A DNA stretch of 64,000 nt from Candidatus Methylobacter oryzae (GCA_945861405.1 CAMAUL010000001.1:1-64000); one strand, 5' to 3'. Shown: positions 19,884 to 29,579, counted from the stretch's first letter. Program-made: numbers and translations. The notes: a model not told the origin generated them from the sequence alone.

Positions 19884-20870
19884 TTATCCTTCCAGAGTCG
19901 CCAGTCGTGCCGCAAGAATTTCTTCTAACGACTCTAACGCTTTAGTGAAACCATCGATACCTTCTGCCAATTTCTCAGAAGCCATACGGTTTTCTGCATG
20001 CATGTGATCGAAGGTCGCCTTATCAAGGGATATTTTTTCAATTGACGCGTTGGCTGCATTCTTAGGATCCAGCTTGCGTACCAGCTCACCTTCGGTAGAC
20101 TGAAGCTCAGCCAACAAAGATGGCGCAATAGTCAATAAATCGCAACCTGCCAATTCAACTATCTCACCCACGTTACGGAAGCTGGCGCCCATAACTTCGG
20201 TTTTATAGCCGAATTTTTTATAGTAATTGTAGACTTCTGTAACCGACAACACACCTGGATCTTCAGCTGGTGCATAAGAATCACGACCGGTATCTTTTTT
20301 GTACCAATCCAGAATACGTCCAACGAAAGGTGAAATCAGGGTGATTCCGTTTTCGGCGCAAGCGATAGCCTGATGCAGACCGAATAACAAAGTCAGGTTA
20401 GTGTGTATGCCTTCTTTTTCAAGAACGGCAGCAGCTTGTATGCCTTCCCAGGTTGCGGCAATTTTGATCAGAATCCGTTCGCGTGAAACGCCTTGCGCTT
20501 CGTACATCGCAATCAGTTCGCGGCCTACGCGAATGCTGGCATCGGTATCGAATGAAAGACGAGCATCTACTTCAGTGGAAACTCGTCCAGGAATAACTTC
20601 AAGTATTTTGCGTCCGAAAGAAACGGCCAAGCGCTCGAAAGCAAGAGTAGCCACTTGTGCAGCAGATGCATCTTTACCCAAAGTCGCTCTGGCACCTTTC
20701 AAGGTATCATCAACGATTCCTTGATATTGCGGCATTTGAGCTGCGGCGGTAATCAATGAAGGATTGGTCGTGGCATCGCGTGGCTTGAAAGTTTCAATCG
20801 CCTGAATATCACCCGTATCGGCAACCACCACGGTCATTTCTCTCAGTTGTTCAAGTAAAGTCTTTGCCAT
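19884..20870 (-). CDS. tal: Transaldolase
   Basis: Transfers dihydroxyacetone between sugar phosphates; in RuMP methylotrophs it takes part in regenerating ribulose 5-phosphate. It has 328 residues, the classical TalB length. The substrate-binding [10 protein letters not shown] and the Schiff-base lysine segment [15 protein letters not shown] are present, as is [10 protein letters not shown]. It has a strong AAGGAG ribosome-binding site. The location downstream of hxlA-hxlB-tkt ties it to formaldehyde assimilation. Confidence 0.96.
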   Translation of the reverse strand: MAKTLLEQLREMTVVVADTGDIQAIETFKPRDATTNPSLITAAAQMPQYQGIVDDTLKGARATLGKDASAAQVATLAFERLAVSFGRKILEVIPGRVSTEVDARLSFDTDASIRVGRELIAMYEAQGVSRERILIKIAATWEGIQAAAVLEKEGIHTNLTLLFGLHQAIACAENGITLISPFVGRILDWYKKDTGRDSYAPAEDPGVLSVTEVYNYYKKFGYKTEVMGASFRNVGEIVELAGCDLLTIAPSLLAELQSTEGELVRKLDPKNAANASIEKISLDKATFDHMHAENRMASEKLAEGIDGFTKALESLEEILAARLATLEG

Positions 20871-21234
20871 TAGGGGCTCCTTTTTATTTTAAAAATTAAA
20901 AATCAGGATATACGCTCGTCATTTCCAAATACATTCAGAATTTACGCGCATGACATCCAATATAATTGCAGGAATAGGATTATACAGTGAACGGCAGGAA
21001 TTCATCATCAAAAAGCAAAGCCCTCGAATCTGAGATCAGAGCGATTGCTTTTACTAAGTCTTGTTTCGCAGAACCCCCAAGCTCGCATCCATTTAGCTTG
21101 GGAAGCTACATATGATGGCACCTGGGCTTCATTTCACTCAACTTGATCGCCCCGATCTCAACGATAAGCTAAGGTCTCCAGCTCACGTTCAACCAAGACA
21201 TCCATACTTTATTTACAGATGCCGCTCAGGCAAA
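20871..21234. other. Spacer between repeat-protein gene and tal, with hairpins
   Basis: Contains a strong inverted pair CCCAAGCT/AGCTTGGG (21076-21102), and on the minus strand a looser stem ending in GCTTTTT (near 21010-21055) that may end the repeat-protein message. The AT-rich 150 bases before tal probably hold its promoter; I cannot place a convincing -35/-10. Confidence 0.4.
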
Positions 21235-22338
21235 TTATGCTTTTTCAGGGATTGCTTTTTCAGAAATATTTCGCCTAGTCATATACTTAGAGACGCCACT
21301 TGCAGCCGGAGATACTGCCTTCTTTTCCATATATTTGGCAACTCCGCTTGTTTTAGGCATTTTCTTTGCAGTCGATTCTCTTTCCAAGTACTTTGCAACT
21401 TTACTTGCAATTGGAGCTTGTTTTGCTTGAATCGACTGTCTTGCTACGTACTTTGCAACGCCACTTAAAACAGGCGCTTCTTTTCTGGATATAATTTGTT
21501 TTGCCACATACTTGGCAACACCGCTTACCGGTGGTTTTTCTTTTTCCAGAATTGCCTGCTCTTCCAAATACCTAGCTACTCCGGTTGCTGCAGTAGCAGC
21601 CACAGCTCTTTCCTGCGCCTTTTGCATCTCTTTTTCTCTCGCCAACAGCTGTTCTTTTTCTTTTTCTTGTTCTTGCTTATTTGCAAGTAGACGCTGTTCT
21701 TCCAGATACCTGGCAACTATCGCGGCAGCGGCGGCCTTTCTTGCGACAATGGACTCGTCTTCAAGATATTTGCCGACCCCAGTAGCCGCCGCAGTATTTC
21801 TGGCAGATATAGTCTGCTTCATTAAATACTTAGAAACACTGCTGATAACAGGTGCTTTCGCTTGTTGCTCAACATATTTCGCAACGCTGCTTGCAGCGGG
21901 CGCTTTTTTTGCAACGACATCATGCTTTGTCATATATTTAGCAACGCCGCTTATTTTCGGCGCTTTTTTTGCGAATATAGCCTGTCTTGCCATATACTTG
22001 GCGACGCTGCTTACGGGATACTGATCCAGTTTCTCCAAGTACTTGGCAACACTGGATACTGTTGCAAGTCCCTGATCAACGCCTGCCGTCAACGCTTCTT
22101 CATGATCTCCCAAGGAACCAGCAACCTCATTGGCTGCCGACAACTCTTCCAGGTTTTTCAGATACCTAGCAACTCCACTTTGCCCCGGCACAACTTCCTG
22201 CCTTCTCAGATACTTGGCAACTCCGGTTAATCCAGCCGGGACACTCGAATATGCACGGGGACGACTGGTTCGGGTTTCAACCTGCCTTTTGGAACCAAAC
22301 AGTCCAGACACTAAATCGATCAAGTAATTTTGATCCAC
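21235..22338 (-). CDS. Repeat protein with 15 SGVAKYL motifs (RuMP block)
   Basis: I do not recognise a named family. The 367-residue protein has no signal peptide. It carries 15 copies of a motif close to [ST][GS]VA[KR]Y[LMV]xx[QKE], starting at about residues 38, 54, 95, 110, 130, 150, 166, 186, 207, 252, 272, 292, 312, 331 and 347, often with a period of 19-20. The linkers are rich in Ala, Lys and Pro, and a charged coiled-coil stretch occupies about 215-246. It begins three bases after its paralogue, so the two are cotranscribed. Short amphipathic motifs on flexible linkers resemble scaffolding proteins. A role in gathering RuMP enzymes is inference from position. Confidence 0.8.
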   Translation of the reverse strand: MDQNYLIDLVSGLFGSKRQVETRTSRPRAYSSVPAGLTGVAKYLRRQEVVPGQSGVARYLKNLEELSAANEVAGSLGDHEEALTAGVDQGLATVSSVAKYLEKLDQYPVSSVAKYMARQAIFAKKAPKISGVAKYMTKHDVVAKKAPAASSVAKYVEQQAKAPVISSVSKYLMKQTISARNTAAATGVGKYLEDESIVARKAAAAAIVARYLEEQRLLANKQEQEKEKEQLLAREKEMQKAQERAVAATAATGVARYLEEQAILEKEKPPVSGVAKYVAKQIISRKEAPVLSGVAKYVARQSIQAKQAPIASKVAKYLERESTAKKMPKTSGVAKYMEKKAVSPAASGVSKYMTRRNISEKAIPEKA

Positions 22339-22341
22339 TTA

Positions 22342-23016
22342 TCACCCCCGGTCGCGCATGTACTTTTCGACGCCGGTTCCCGCTTGTGCTGATTGTTCTT
22401 TTACAGATTTAGCCTGTTTTTCAAGGTACTTCTCAACGCTACTTGTTGCCGCCGAGCCTTTTACAGATACAACTTGACTTTCCAAGTATCTGGCAACACC
22501 AGTCGCAGCACCCATGTTATGTTTTCTCAGGTATCGAGCAACACCGGAAAGACCACTAGGCTGACCGGAATAGGCGCGTGAACCGCTAGCTTTTGATTCG
22601 CGCTTAGTAAAGAAGAGATACCCAGCCACCGCAAAAGCGACCAAGCCCAGCAAGTAACTCATCATTGACTCTTCTTCGACTTTTACCGCTCCGCTTACCG
22701 CTGCATCGCTTGTCGTAGCTCGTTCAACCGTCGACGATGTTTCGGTGGACTTGCTTGGTTTATAGTCAGCATCCTTATATAGAACCTTTGGCTCAAAATC
22801 TGCCGCTGGATATTTTGAATCCGCATCTGCATCCGCCGACTTGGCCTGCTTGGTCGATGCTGTCGCAGATGAAGACTTGCTTTGGCTGCTATCAATATCC
22901 TGATAAATTACTTTTGGCTTAAAATCTGAAGCCGGGTATTCTGTTTCTGCCCCTGCTATGGGACTGGCTAATAACAGCGTAGCAACTAAACCATTCGTCA
23001 AATTATTTATTTTCAC
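22342..23016 (-). CDS. Membrane-anchored paralogue with 4 SGVAKYL-type motifs
   Basis: Function unknown. The 224-residue layout is a Sec-type signal (1-23, ending SPIAGA), two copies of YPA[SA]DF[KE]PKV[IL]Y[QK]D (about 27-40 and 69-82), a Ser/Ala-rich spacer, one transmembrane segment (about 119-136, LLGLVAFAVAGYLFF) followed by positive charges, then four motifs (SGVARYLRK, TGVARYLES, SSVEKYLEK, TGVEKYMRD). By the positive-inside rule the four motifs face the cytoplasm. The stretch RAYSGQPSGLSGVARYLRKH closely matches residues 28-47 of the next protein, so the two genes are related by duplication. Confidence 0.8.
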   Translation of the reverse strand: MKINNLTNGLVATLLLASPIAGAETEYPASDFKPKVIYQDIDSSQSKSSSATASTKQAKSADADADSKYPAADFEPKVLYKDADYKPSKSTETSSTVERATTSDAAVSGAVKVEEESMMSYLLGLVAFAVAGYLFFTKRESKASGSRAYSGQPSGLSGVARYLRKHNMGAATGVARYLESQVVSVKGSAATSSVEKYLEKQAKSVKEQSAQAGTGVEKYMRDRG

Positions 23017-23131
23017 GTGTGAATCCCCCTCTATGCGTTGTTTTTAGAGTAGCCATACTGCGTTGTGCATGTAACCTAAAAGATATTGTTTTATCAATTA
23101 GCAACAACTGCCGCAAATATGGCCTTTAAAA

Positions 23132-25117
23132 TTAAAGTACCGCTTCTACGTTTTTAACTACGTTTTCAACAGTGAAGCCGAAGTGTTTCATCAATACGCC
23201 GCCAGGTGCAGATTCGCCGAAAGTATCAATACCGACAACTGCGCCTTCTAAACCAACATATTTACGCCAAAAATCAGTAATGCCCGCTTCAATTGCAACA
23301 CGTTTTACACCGGGCGTTAATACGCTGTCTTTATAAGCTTGGTCTTGACGGTCAAATACATTTGTTGACGGCATTGAAACAACACGCGCTTGAATGCCTT
23401 TTTCTGCTAAGGCTGCTTGTGATTTCATTGCCAACTCAACTTCTGAACCAGTCGCAATAAGGATAACCTGGGCATTGCCTGCTGCTTCAGAAATAACGTA
23501 TGCCCCTTTACGGATAGCTGCGATTTGTGCATCAGTACGCGCGATGAAAGGCAAGCCTTGACGGCTTAACACTAAGCTTGAAGGCCCGGTCATACGTTCA
23601 ATTGCCATTACCCAGGAAACCGCTGTTTCTGTGGTATCCGCAGGCCGCCAAACATCCATATTCGGAATGTAGCGCATAGCAGAAGTATTCTCAATCGGCT
23701 GATGCGTTGGACCGTCTTCACCTTGACCGATAGAGTCATGAGTTAAAACAGCAATGGTGCGAATTTTCATTAACGCGGACATACGCAAAGCGCTTTTCGC
23801 ATAATCAGAGAACATATGGAATGTTCCGCCGAAAGGCAATAAGCCGCCATGTAACGCCATACCGTTCATGATAGTGAACATACCGAACTCACGCACACCG
23901 TAAGAAATGTAATTACCCATCTCTTTACCGCTGACATGCTTGAAGCTGCTGCAACTGGTTAAGTTGGAACCCGTTAAGTCCGCAGAACCACCTAAAAATT
24001 CAGGCAATGTAGGCGCTAATCCGCCAATTACTTTTTGTGAAGATTGGCGTGTGGCAAGATTTTCTGCTTTTGCGTTGGTTTCAGCAATCAATGCATCTGC
24101 CGCCGCTTGCCAATTAGCTGGTAGCTCACCCGCCATGCGACGTTTGAATTCTGCCGCCAATTCTGGATGCGCTGCCTCGTAGGCTGCAAATTTAGCATCC
24201 CATGCCGCTTCAGCTCTCGAGCCTTTTGCTTTAGCATCCCAGCCTGCATAAACATTTTCTGGAATGATAAATGCTTCGTGATCCCAGCCTAAAGCTGCTT
24301 TAGTTAAATTAATTTCAGGTTGACCTAAAGCCGCACCATGACATTCATGAGAGCCTGACTTATTTGGAGAGCCAAAACCAATAGTGGTTTTGCAACAAAT
24401 TAATGAAGGCATATCAGTCATCGCTTTAGCCATGACAATTGCCTTATTAATCTCTTCAGGATTATGTCCGTCTACTGACAGGACGTGCCAACCGTAAGCT
24501 TCGAAACGTTTAGCTGTATCATCCGTGTACCAGCCTTCAATATGACCATCAATAGAAATACCGTTATCATCCCAGAAAGCGATTAAGTTGCCTAAACCCC
24601 AAGTACCCGCTAATGCACAGGCTTCATGAGAAATACCTTCCATCAAGCAGCCATCACCCATGAATACATAGGTATGGTGATCAACGACTTTATGACCAGG
24701 ACGGTTAAATTGGTCTGCAAGCAGCTTTTCAGCCATCGCAAAACCAACACCATTGGCGATACCTTGACCTAACGGTCCGGTCGTTGTTTCAATACCGGGC
24801 GCATAACTGTATTCGGGATGTCCCGCACATTTTGAATGTAGCTGACGGAATGAGGCTAATTCACTCATGGGCAAATCATAGCCAGTCAAATGCAATAGCG
24901 AATAAATCAGCATTGAACCGTGGCCATTGGAAAGGACAAAACGGTCACGATCTGACCATTTCGGATTGGACGGATTGTGGCGCAGGTGATCATTCCACAA
25001 CACCTCGGCAATGTCCGCCATGCCCATAGGTGCGCCTGGATGCCCAGAGTTTGCTTTCTGCACGGCATCCATGCTCAAAGCGCGTATGGCGTTCGCTAAT
25101 TCTCGACGCGAAGTCAT
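23132..25117 (-). CDS. tkt: Transketolase
   Basis: Thiamine-diphosphate enzyme exchanging two-carbon units among sugar phosphates; it regenerates the ribulose-5-phosphate acceptor in the RuMP cycle. It has 661 residues with the conserved [19 protein letters not shown] near residue 25, the ThDP motif [13 protein letters not shown] and the pyrimidine-domain [17 protein letters not shown]. An AAGGAG precedes the start. It lies between the two RuMP-specific genes and the two repeat-protein genes on the same strand. Confidence 0.97.
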   Translation of the reverse strand: MTSRRELANAIRALSMDAVQKANSGHPGAPMGMADIAEVLWNDHLRHNPSNPKWSDRDRFVLSNGHGSMLIYSLLHLTGYDLPMSELASFRQLHSKCAGHPEYSYAPGIETTTGPLGQGIANGVGFAMAEKLLADQFNRPGHKVVDHHTYVFMGDGCLMEGISHEACALAGTWGLGNLIAFWDDNGISIDGHIEGWYTDDTAKRFEAYGWHVLSVDGHNPEEINKAIVMAKAMTDMPSLICCKTTIGFGSPNKSGSHECHGAALGQPEINLTKAALGWDHEAFIIPENVYAGWDAKAKGSRAEAAWDAKFAAYEAAHPELAAEFKRRMAGELPANWQAAADALIAETNAKAENLATRQSSQKVIGGLAPTLPEFLGGSADLTGSNLTSCSSFKHVSGKEMGNYISYGVREFGMFTIMNGMALHGGLLPFGGTFHMFSDYAKSALRMSALMKIRTIAVLTHDSIGQGEDGPTHQPIENTSAMRYIPNMDVWRPADTTETAVSWVMAIERMTGPSSLVLSRQGLPFIARTDAQIAAIRKGAYVISEAAGNAQVILIATGSEVELAMKSQAALAEKGIQARVVSMPSTNVFDRQDQAYKDSVLTPGVKRVAIEAGITDFWRKYVGLEGAVVGIDTFGESAPGGVLMKHFGFTVENVVKNVEAVL

Positions 25118-25217
25118 ATTCTTCTCCTTACTATTATTAGATTACTAAATGGTGAATTTTCAGCCTGATTGACTCTGTCACAACATGTTCTTTCGGCGCT
25201 TACCTTGCAAGGATCAG

Positions 25218-25241
25218 AACGAGTGGTCATAGCCACTCGTT
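25218..25241 (-). other. Perfect hairpin between hxlB and tkt
   Basis: AACGAGTGG and CCACTCGTT form a perfect nine-base stem with a six-base loop, ten bases after the hxlB stop. There is no T-run, so it is more likely a stability or processing hairpin that uncouples hxlAB from tkt than a terminator. Confidence 0.55.
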
Positions 25242-25250
25242 CCTGTGCCG

Positions 25251-25784
25251 CTATTCTAAATTAGCGTGTCTTTCTCTCATGACTTCTTCAGCAATTCCCT
25301 TATCATGGATGATATGGGAAATGGTTGCTTCCAAAAATAACAAGGTAGACAGTTCGAACACAGTCCCCATAGGCATCCCTAAAACCTTACCGTATTGTTC
25401 CGAGCTGCCGATTTGAAATACCGCATCTGCCAGATCACCTATGGTTGAGCTGCTTTTCGCAGAGATCAAAACGATGTTAGCGCCTATTTTTTTTGCACTT
25501 TTAGTGAATGCTATTAATTGCTCAGTCTCTCCGGATCCGGAAATAATGATCAACAAATCACCGTTTTTAATGCTCGGCGTCACAATTTCACCTACGACGC
25601 TGACATCGTAACCGCCGTGAACCAGCCTCATTGCAAAAAAATTGCCAACGAGCTTGGAACGCCCAGCGCCTGCAATAAATATGCGCCTGGCGTTATCAAG
25701 CAAGTGGGTTAACTTTACATCATACGTATCATCTGTAGCTTCAAGAACACCTGAAATCTTTTCTATGATAAGTTGCTGATGCAT
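25251..25784 (-). CDS. hxlB: 6-phospho-3-hexuloisomerase
   Basis: Second dedicated enzyme of the RuMP pathway: hexulose 6-phosphate to fructose 6-phosphate. A 177-residue SIS-domain protein with IFIAGAGRSKLVGNFFAMRL and the sugar-phosphate loop IISGSGETEQL; the C-terminal EVMRERHANLE carries the conserved catalytic Glu/His region. It begins two bases after hxlA, so both enzymes are made from one message. Confidence 0.95.
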   Translation of the reverse strand: MHQQLIIEKISGVLEATDDTYDVKLTHLLDNARRIFIAGAGRSKLVGNFFAMRLVHGGYDVSVVGEIVTPSIKNGDLLIIISGSGETEQLIAFTKSAKKIGANIVLISAKSSSTIGDLADAVFQIGSSEQYGKVLGMPMGTVFELSTLLFLEATISHIIHDKGIAEEVMRERHANLE

Positions 25785-25786
25785 AA

Positions 25787-26428
25787 TTATACCGCGTCAA
25801 CCAATTCGCGAATTTCACGCGCCGCATCAGCAGGGGAAGCCGCGCCATAGATTGCAGCACCAACTACGATGATGTTTGCGCCCGCGCGAACTACATCTTG
25901 AACAGTTGACGGCTTAATACCACCGGCAACAGAAATTCTGACGTTTAAGCCTAATCTTGCGATGTCATTCAAGTCAGCGAAAGGAGTATGGCCCGCTGCT
26001 TGTGCATCAAGACCAGTATGAATACCCATGATATGAGCGCCCATGTCGGCAGTTGCACGCGCACACGCAACTTTATCATCAACATTGATCAAATCGATTT
26101 GAGCTTCTGCGCCGTAGGCATTAGCAGCTTTGATGACGCCTGCACAAGTTGCAAGGCCGGAAACGCCTAGTACTGTACAAATATCAGCACCTGCCGCATA
26201 GAAAGGTGTTGCTTCGTACTCGCCTGCGTCCATAGTTTTAAGGTCAACCAAAAGCAGTTTATCTGGAAATCTTGCTCTTAATTCTTTAACCAGGTTAAGT
26301 CCATTATATTTGATGCATGGAGTTCCGATTTCAAAAATATCAACATAAGGAGCTACTAAGGTAGCAAGGCCTACTGTTTGGTCGAAATCCAATGAATCTA
26401 ATGCCATTTGTATTAATGGTTTTGCCAT
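25787..26428 (-). CDS. hxlA: 3-hexulose-6-phosphate synthase
   Basis: Condenses formaldehyde with ribulose 5-phosphate, the entry reaction of the RuMP cycle and a hallmark of type I methanotrophs. A 213-residue TIM barrel of the orotidine-decarboxylase superfamily, with LLVDLKTMDAGEYEA (metal/catalytic acids), IGTPCIKYNG and the phosphate loop ISVAGGIKPSTV. GGAG stands nine bases before the ATG. It is the first gene of the block hxlA-hxlB-tkt-repeat proteins-tal. Confidence 0.97.
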   Translation of the reverse strand: MAKPLIQMALDSLDFDQTVGLATLVAPYVDIFEIGTPCIKYNGLNLVKELRARFPDKLLLVDLKTMDAGEYEATPFYAAGADICTVLGVSGLATCAGVIKAANAYGAEAQIDLINVDDKVACARATADMGAHIMGIHTGLDAQAAGHTPFADLNDIARLGLNVRISVAGGIKPSTVQDVVRAGANIIVVGAAIYGAASPADAAREIRELVDAV

Positions 26429-26920
26429 GATGCGTGCTCCGATGAGTTAATAGTAATAGTTATAATTTTAGTTACTTACTGCTTATGCGAATGCAACTTT
26501 AAATAGAAAGGGGACATATGTCAATGCCCAATGCTCAATGTTCTGCGTTAGCCCATGGATAACGACTGCATGAATCAACATGTTATGGATTTTATTTTAT
26601 ACACCCGAAACCTTCCCAGTTTCCGCATTACGCTAGTTATACCGCCCATTTTGCTTGCAAACCCAGCCATCCTTTCCAAGCAACTGCTAACACTTTTAAG
26701 GTGTTTTTATGCACTATCCACCCTGCGCTAGCCTATTTTTTGATTTTTACAATGTCGTATTTAAACGACTTCATAATTTAGAGCTATCCGCTCAATTTGA
26801 TCAACGCGATGATGCGAATCTGGACAAAATTTAGCTTTTTATGTCAGGCTTTAAAGATTACTCTTATACCAATGCACGTTTGCATTCCATCCAAATCACA
26901 ATAACAAGAGAAACAAGCTA
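26429..26920. other. Divergent control region between hxlA and the HAD phosphatase
   Basis: About 490 bases with no supported gene. The AT-rich 80 bases upstream of hxlA should hold the promoter of the RuMP block; TTGCAT and TAAAAT/TATAAC hexamers occur there but their spacing is not convincing. A GTCGT/ACGAC palindrome lies near 26755-26770. I see no sigma-54 site or known riboswitch. Confidence 0.35.
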
Positions 26921-27748
26921 ATGGAACCCTTTACCGATATACGCGCACTCATTATTGATATGGATGGCGTTTTATGGCACGGCGAACAGCCCATGCCTGG
27001 ATTGACTGATTTTTTTCAAACCTTACGCGACCAACAAATTCCTTTCATTCTGGCAACCAACAACGCCAGACTGACTCAAGAGCAATATGTTATCAAACTG
27101 GCGCAGATGGACGTAATAGTAAGTCGTGATGAAATCCTGACTTCGAGCATGGCAACTGCATTGTACCTAGCCGAGCATACCAATCCGGCAGAGACCCGCG
27201 TCTATGTGATCGGCGAAGATGGCGCAACACAGCCACTTCTTGAACGCGGTTTTACCTTGACTGAACTCTACGAATTGAATGATGACAAAGACAACCCCAA
27301 CATGGGCGCTGACATTGTTGTCTGCGGCATGGATAGAAACCTGTCCTGGGACAAACTGGCAACCGCAACGCTAAACATCCGGGCTGGAGCCAAGTTCATC
27401 GGCACTAATGCCGACACCACGCTACCGACTGAACGCGGACTTACTCACGGTAACGGCGCGATTTTAGCGGCAATAACGGCAGCTACCGGCGTAATACCGA
27501 CCATCATCGGCAAGCCCGAGCCTATTATCTATCAGCAGGCTCTCGCATTGCTGGGTGTTGATCCAGCGCAAACAATCGCTATCGGAGATAGACTGGAGAC
27601 TGATATTCTCGGCGCCGTCCGCACCGGCATCCGCAGCCTGATGGTGCTGTCGGGCGTGTCCACCGAAGACGATTTTAAAACTACGGATTACCGGCCCACC
27701 TGGGTTATGCCCGACATCCGCGCCGTGACCCAAGCATTGAAAAACTGA
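26921..27748 (+). CDS. HAD-IIA (NagD-like) sugar/glycol phosphatase
   Basis: A 275-residue HAD-superfamily phosphatase. Motif I is IDMDGVLWHG (nucleophile Asp13, acid Asp15), motif II is FILATNN, the HAD-IIA cap is in the middle, and motif III/IV is IGKPEPIIYQQAL followed by IAIGDRLETDILGA. The family includes NagD and phosphoglycolate and glycerol-phosphate phosphatases; the substrate is not determined by sequence. It lies 80 bases upstream of dhaK on the same strand, which hints at triose or glycerol phosphate. Confidence 0.85.
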   Translation: MEPFTDIRALIIDMDGVLWHGEQPMPGLTDFFQTLRDQQIPFILATNNARLTQEQYVIKLAQMDVIVSRDEILTSSMATALYLAEHTNPAETRVYVIGEDGATQPLLERGFTLTELYELNDDKDNPNMGADIVVCGMDRNLSWDKLATATLNIRAGAKFIGTNADTTLPTERGLTHGNGAILAAITAATGVIPTIIGKPEPIIYQQALALLGVDPAQTIAIGDRLETDILGAVRTGIRSLMVLSGVSTEDDFKTTDYRPTWVMPDIRAVTQALKN

Positions 27749-27827
27749 CGCCTAAGTATTAAAGCCAATAGCTTAGGCTCACTGCTCACGCTATCATCAA
27801 AAAACCTGAATCACCGGAGCTGCTGCA

Positions 27828-28820
27828 ATGAAGAAACTCATCAATAGCGTTGACGACACCCTGCTAGACGAAAGCCTCTCGGGCTTTGCCAAAGCCCATG
27901 CCGACATCGTTCAACTCAACACCCAGCCGCATTTCATCAAGCGCATAAAGCCCACCACACCCGGCAAAGTTGCACTGATTTCCGGCGGCGGTTCAGGGCA
28001 CGAGCCATTGCATACAGGTTTTGTCGGTACAGGCATGCTGGATGCGGCCTGTCCGGGCCAAGTGTTCACCTCCCCTACCCCCGACCAGATGCTGGCGGCG
28101 GCGCAAGCCGTGGAAAATGGCGGCGGCGTCCTATTCATCGTCAAGAACTACGCGGGCGATGTGATGAATTTTGAAATTGCCGCCGAAATGCTCGATTGCC
28201 CGAATGAAACCATCTTAGTCAGCGATGACGTATCCTTCCCCAAAACTCACAGCACCGGGCGACGCGGCGTTGCAGGCACCTTAATTGTAGAAAAAATCGT
28301 CGGCGCGGCAGCGGAGGCGGGAGCGGATTTAAAGGCCTGCAAGACACTGGGAGATCGAATTAATCTAGTCACAGCATCCATGGGCGTGGCCTTGAGCAGT
28401 TGCACAGTGCCCGCTCTGGGCAAACCCACGTTCGACATCGGCGACAACGAAATCGAAATGGGCGTAGGCATCCATGGCGAGTGCGGACGCGAGCGCGTAG
28501 CCATGCGCTCCGCCAACGAAATTGTCGACTATCTGGCGAGCATCATTGATGATGACTTGAAACCGCAAAAAGGCCAATCGGCGTTACTGCACATCAACGG
28601 TTTCGGTGCGACGCCTTTAATGGAACTGCATCTGGTTTACGAGCTGGCCTCCCAATACTGGGAAAAACGCGGCATCAACATCTGCCGCTCCCTGGTCGGC
28701 AATTACACCACCTCGCTCGACATGGCGGGCTGCTCGATCACCCTGAGCCTGCTTGACGAAGAACTGCTCCGCCTGTGGGATGCGCCCGTCCATACCGCAG
28801 CCTTACGCTGGGGTTGTTAA
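27828..28820 (+). CDS. dhaK: Dihydroxyacetone kinase subunit DhaK
   Basis: Substrate-binding subunit; the histidine in MGVGIHGECGRE forms a hemiaminal with dihydroxyacetone, and SGGGSGHEPLHTGFVG is the family signature. It has 330 residues, full length. GGAG precedes the ATG. With DhaL it would phosphorylate dihydroxyacetone to DHAP, which could link free DHA to the RuMP/triose pool. Its 3' end overlaps that of dhaL by 18 bases on the opposite strand. Confidence 0.94.
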   Translation: MKKLINSVDDTLLDESLSGFAKAHADIVQLNTQPHFIKRIKPTTPGKVALISGGGSGHEPLHTGFVGTGMLDAACPGQVFTSPTPDQMLAAAQAVENGGGVLFIVKNYAGDVMNFEIAAEMLDCPNETILVSDDVSFPKTHSTGRRGVAGTLIVEKIVGAAAEAGADLKACKTLGDRINLVTASMGVALSSCTVPALGKPTFDIGDNEIEMGVGIHGECGRERVAMRSANEIVDYLASIIDDDLKPQKGQSALLHINGFGATPLMELHLVYELASQYWEKRGINICRSLVGNYTTSLDMAGCSITLSLLDEELLRLWDAPVHTAALRWGC

Positions 28821-29450
28821 CTGCTTTGCCAGCACGTCAACCAGCGCACAAACCATTAACTGACTGGTTTTAGCACCCGCATCAATATGCCCCCGGCTAC
28901 GCTCCTCCAGAAAAGAAGCGCGCCCCTTGGTCGCCAGCATGTCTCGGGTAGATTCCATACCCGCGATTGCTGTCCTTGCGACATTTTCCAATGCCACCGG
29001 TAGCGCAACCGAATCCTCTGCCGCCTGCCGCAAGCTTGCCGCGACCGGAATCAGCACATCCAGCATCGTTTTCTCGCCTGCATCGGCCTTGCCCCGCTGT
29101 TTTACCGCATCCACGCCACTGCCGAATATCTCGGCAAAAACCTGCAAATCTAAAGGCCGTTCGCGAGCTGCCTTGCTCATCGCTACAAACAGCGTACCGT
29201 ATAAGGAACCTGACGCGCCGCCCACCGCCGTCATCATGGTCATGCCGATTTTCTGCCAGGCCGTCGGCCAATCAAGCTTTGCCAATTCATCGCTTTGGGC
29301 CGTCAGCGCCTTGATACCGCGTTGCAGATTGGTCACATGATCGCCGTCGCCGATAGCCTGATCTAGCGCCGTCACTTCCTCGGCATTGGCTTCGATTACA
29401 TGATCTATCGCCTGGATCAGGCTGGGTAATAATGCAGGTATAAGTTGCAT
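28803..29450 (-). CDS. dhaL: Dihydroxyacetone kinase subunit DhaL
   Basis: Nucleotide-binding subunit of the DHA kinase. It has 215 residues from MQLIPALL; an in-frame ATG four codons upstream is possible. The Mg-ADP site LDQAIGDGDHVTNLQRG and the GGASGSLYGTLF loop are conserved, as is the C-terminal SRGHIDAGAKTS. Unusually it is convergent with dhaK instead of following it. No DhaM (PTS donor) gene is present in the window, so phosphoryl donor and coordination of the subunits remain open. Confidence 0.93.
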   Translation of the reverse strand: MQLIPALLPSLIQAIDHVIEANAEEVTALDQAIGDGDHVTNLQRGIKALTAQSDELAKLDWPTAWQKIGMTMMTAVGGASGSLYGTLFVAMSKAARERPLDLQVFAEIFGSGVDAVKQRGKADAGEKTMLDVLIPVAASLRQAAEDSVALPVALENVARTAIAGMESTRDMLATKGRASFLEERSRGHIDAGAKTSQLMVCALVDVLAKQLTTPA

Positions 29451-29564
29451 GGCATCCTCCAATTCAAATAGTCATTAGGGTGAACTGTGTCTCGCCCGTT
29501 CGGCGAATCATACCCCAAGCAGCACACCATTAGTTAAGCTAAAAAATAACTTTAATTTTTACTT

Positions 29565-29579
29565 GTTCTTTATTTGTTC
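29565..29579 (+). promoter_or_regulatory. Candidate LexA box, GTTC-N7-GTTC
   Basis: GTTC TTTATTT GTTC, 38 bases before the lexA start codon. GTTC-N7-GTTC is the direct-repeat SOS box known from Alphaproteobacteria, whereas the E. coli type is CTG-N10-CAG, which I do not find here. Location suggests autoregulation of lexA. Confidence 0.6.

Noticed and set aside
20871-21234. Riboswitch or structured leader before tal
   Set aside because: Only simple hairpins are visible; no known aptamer core could be recognised.
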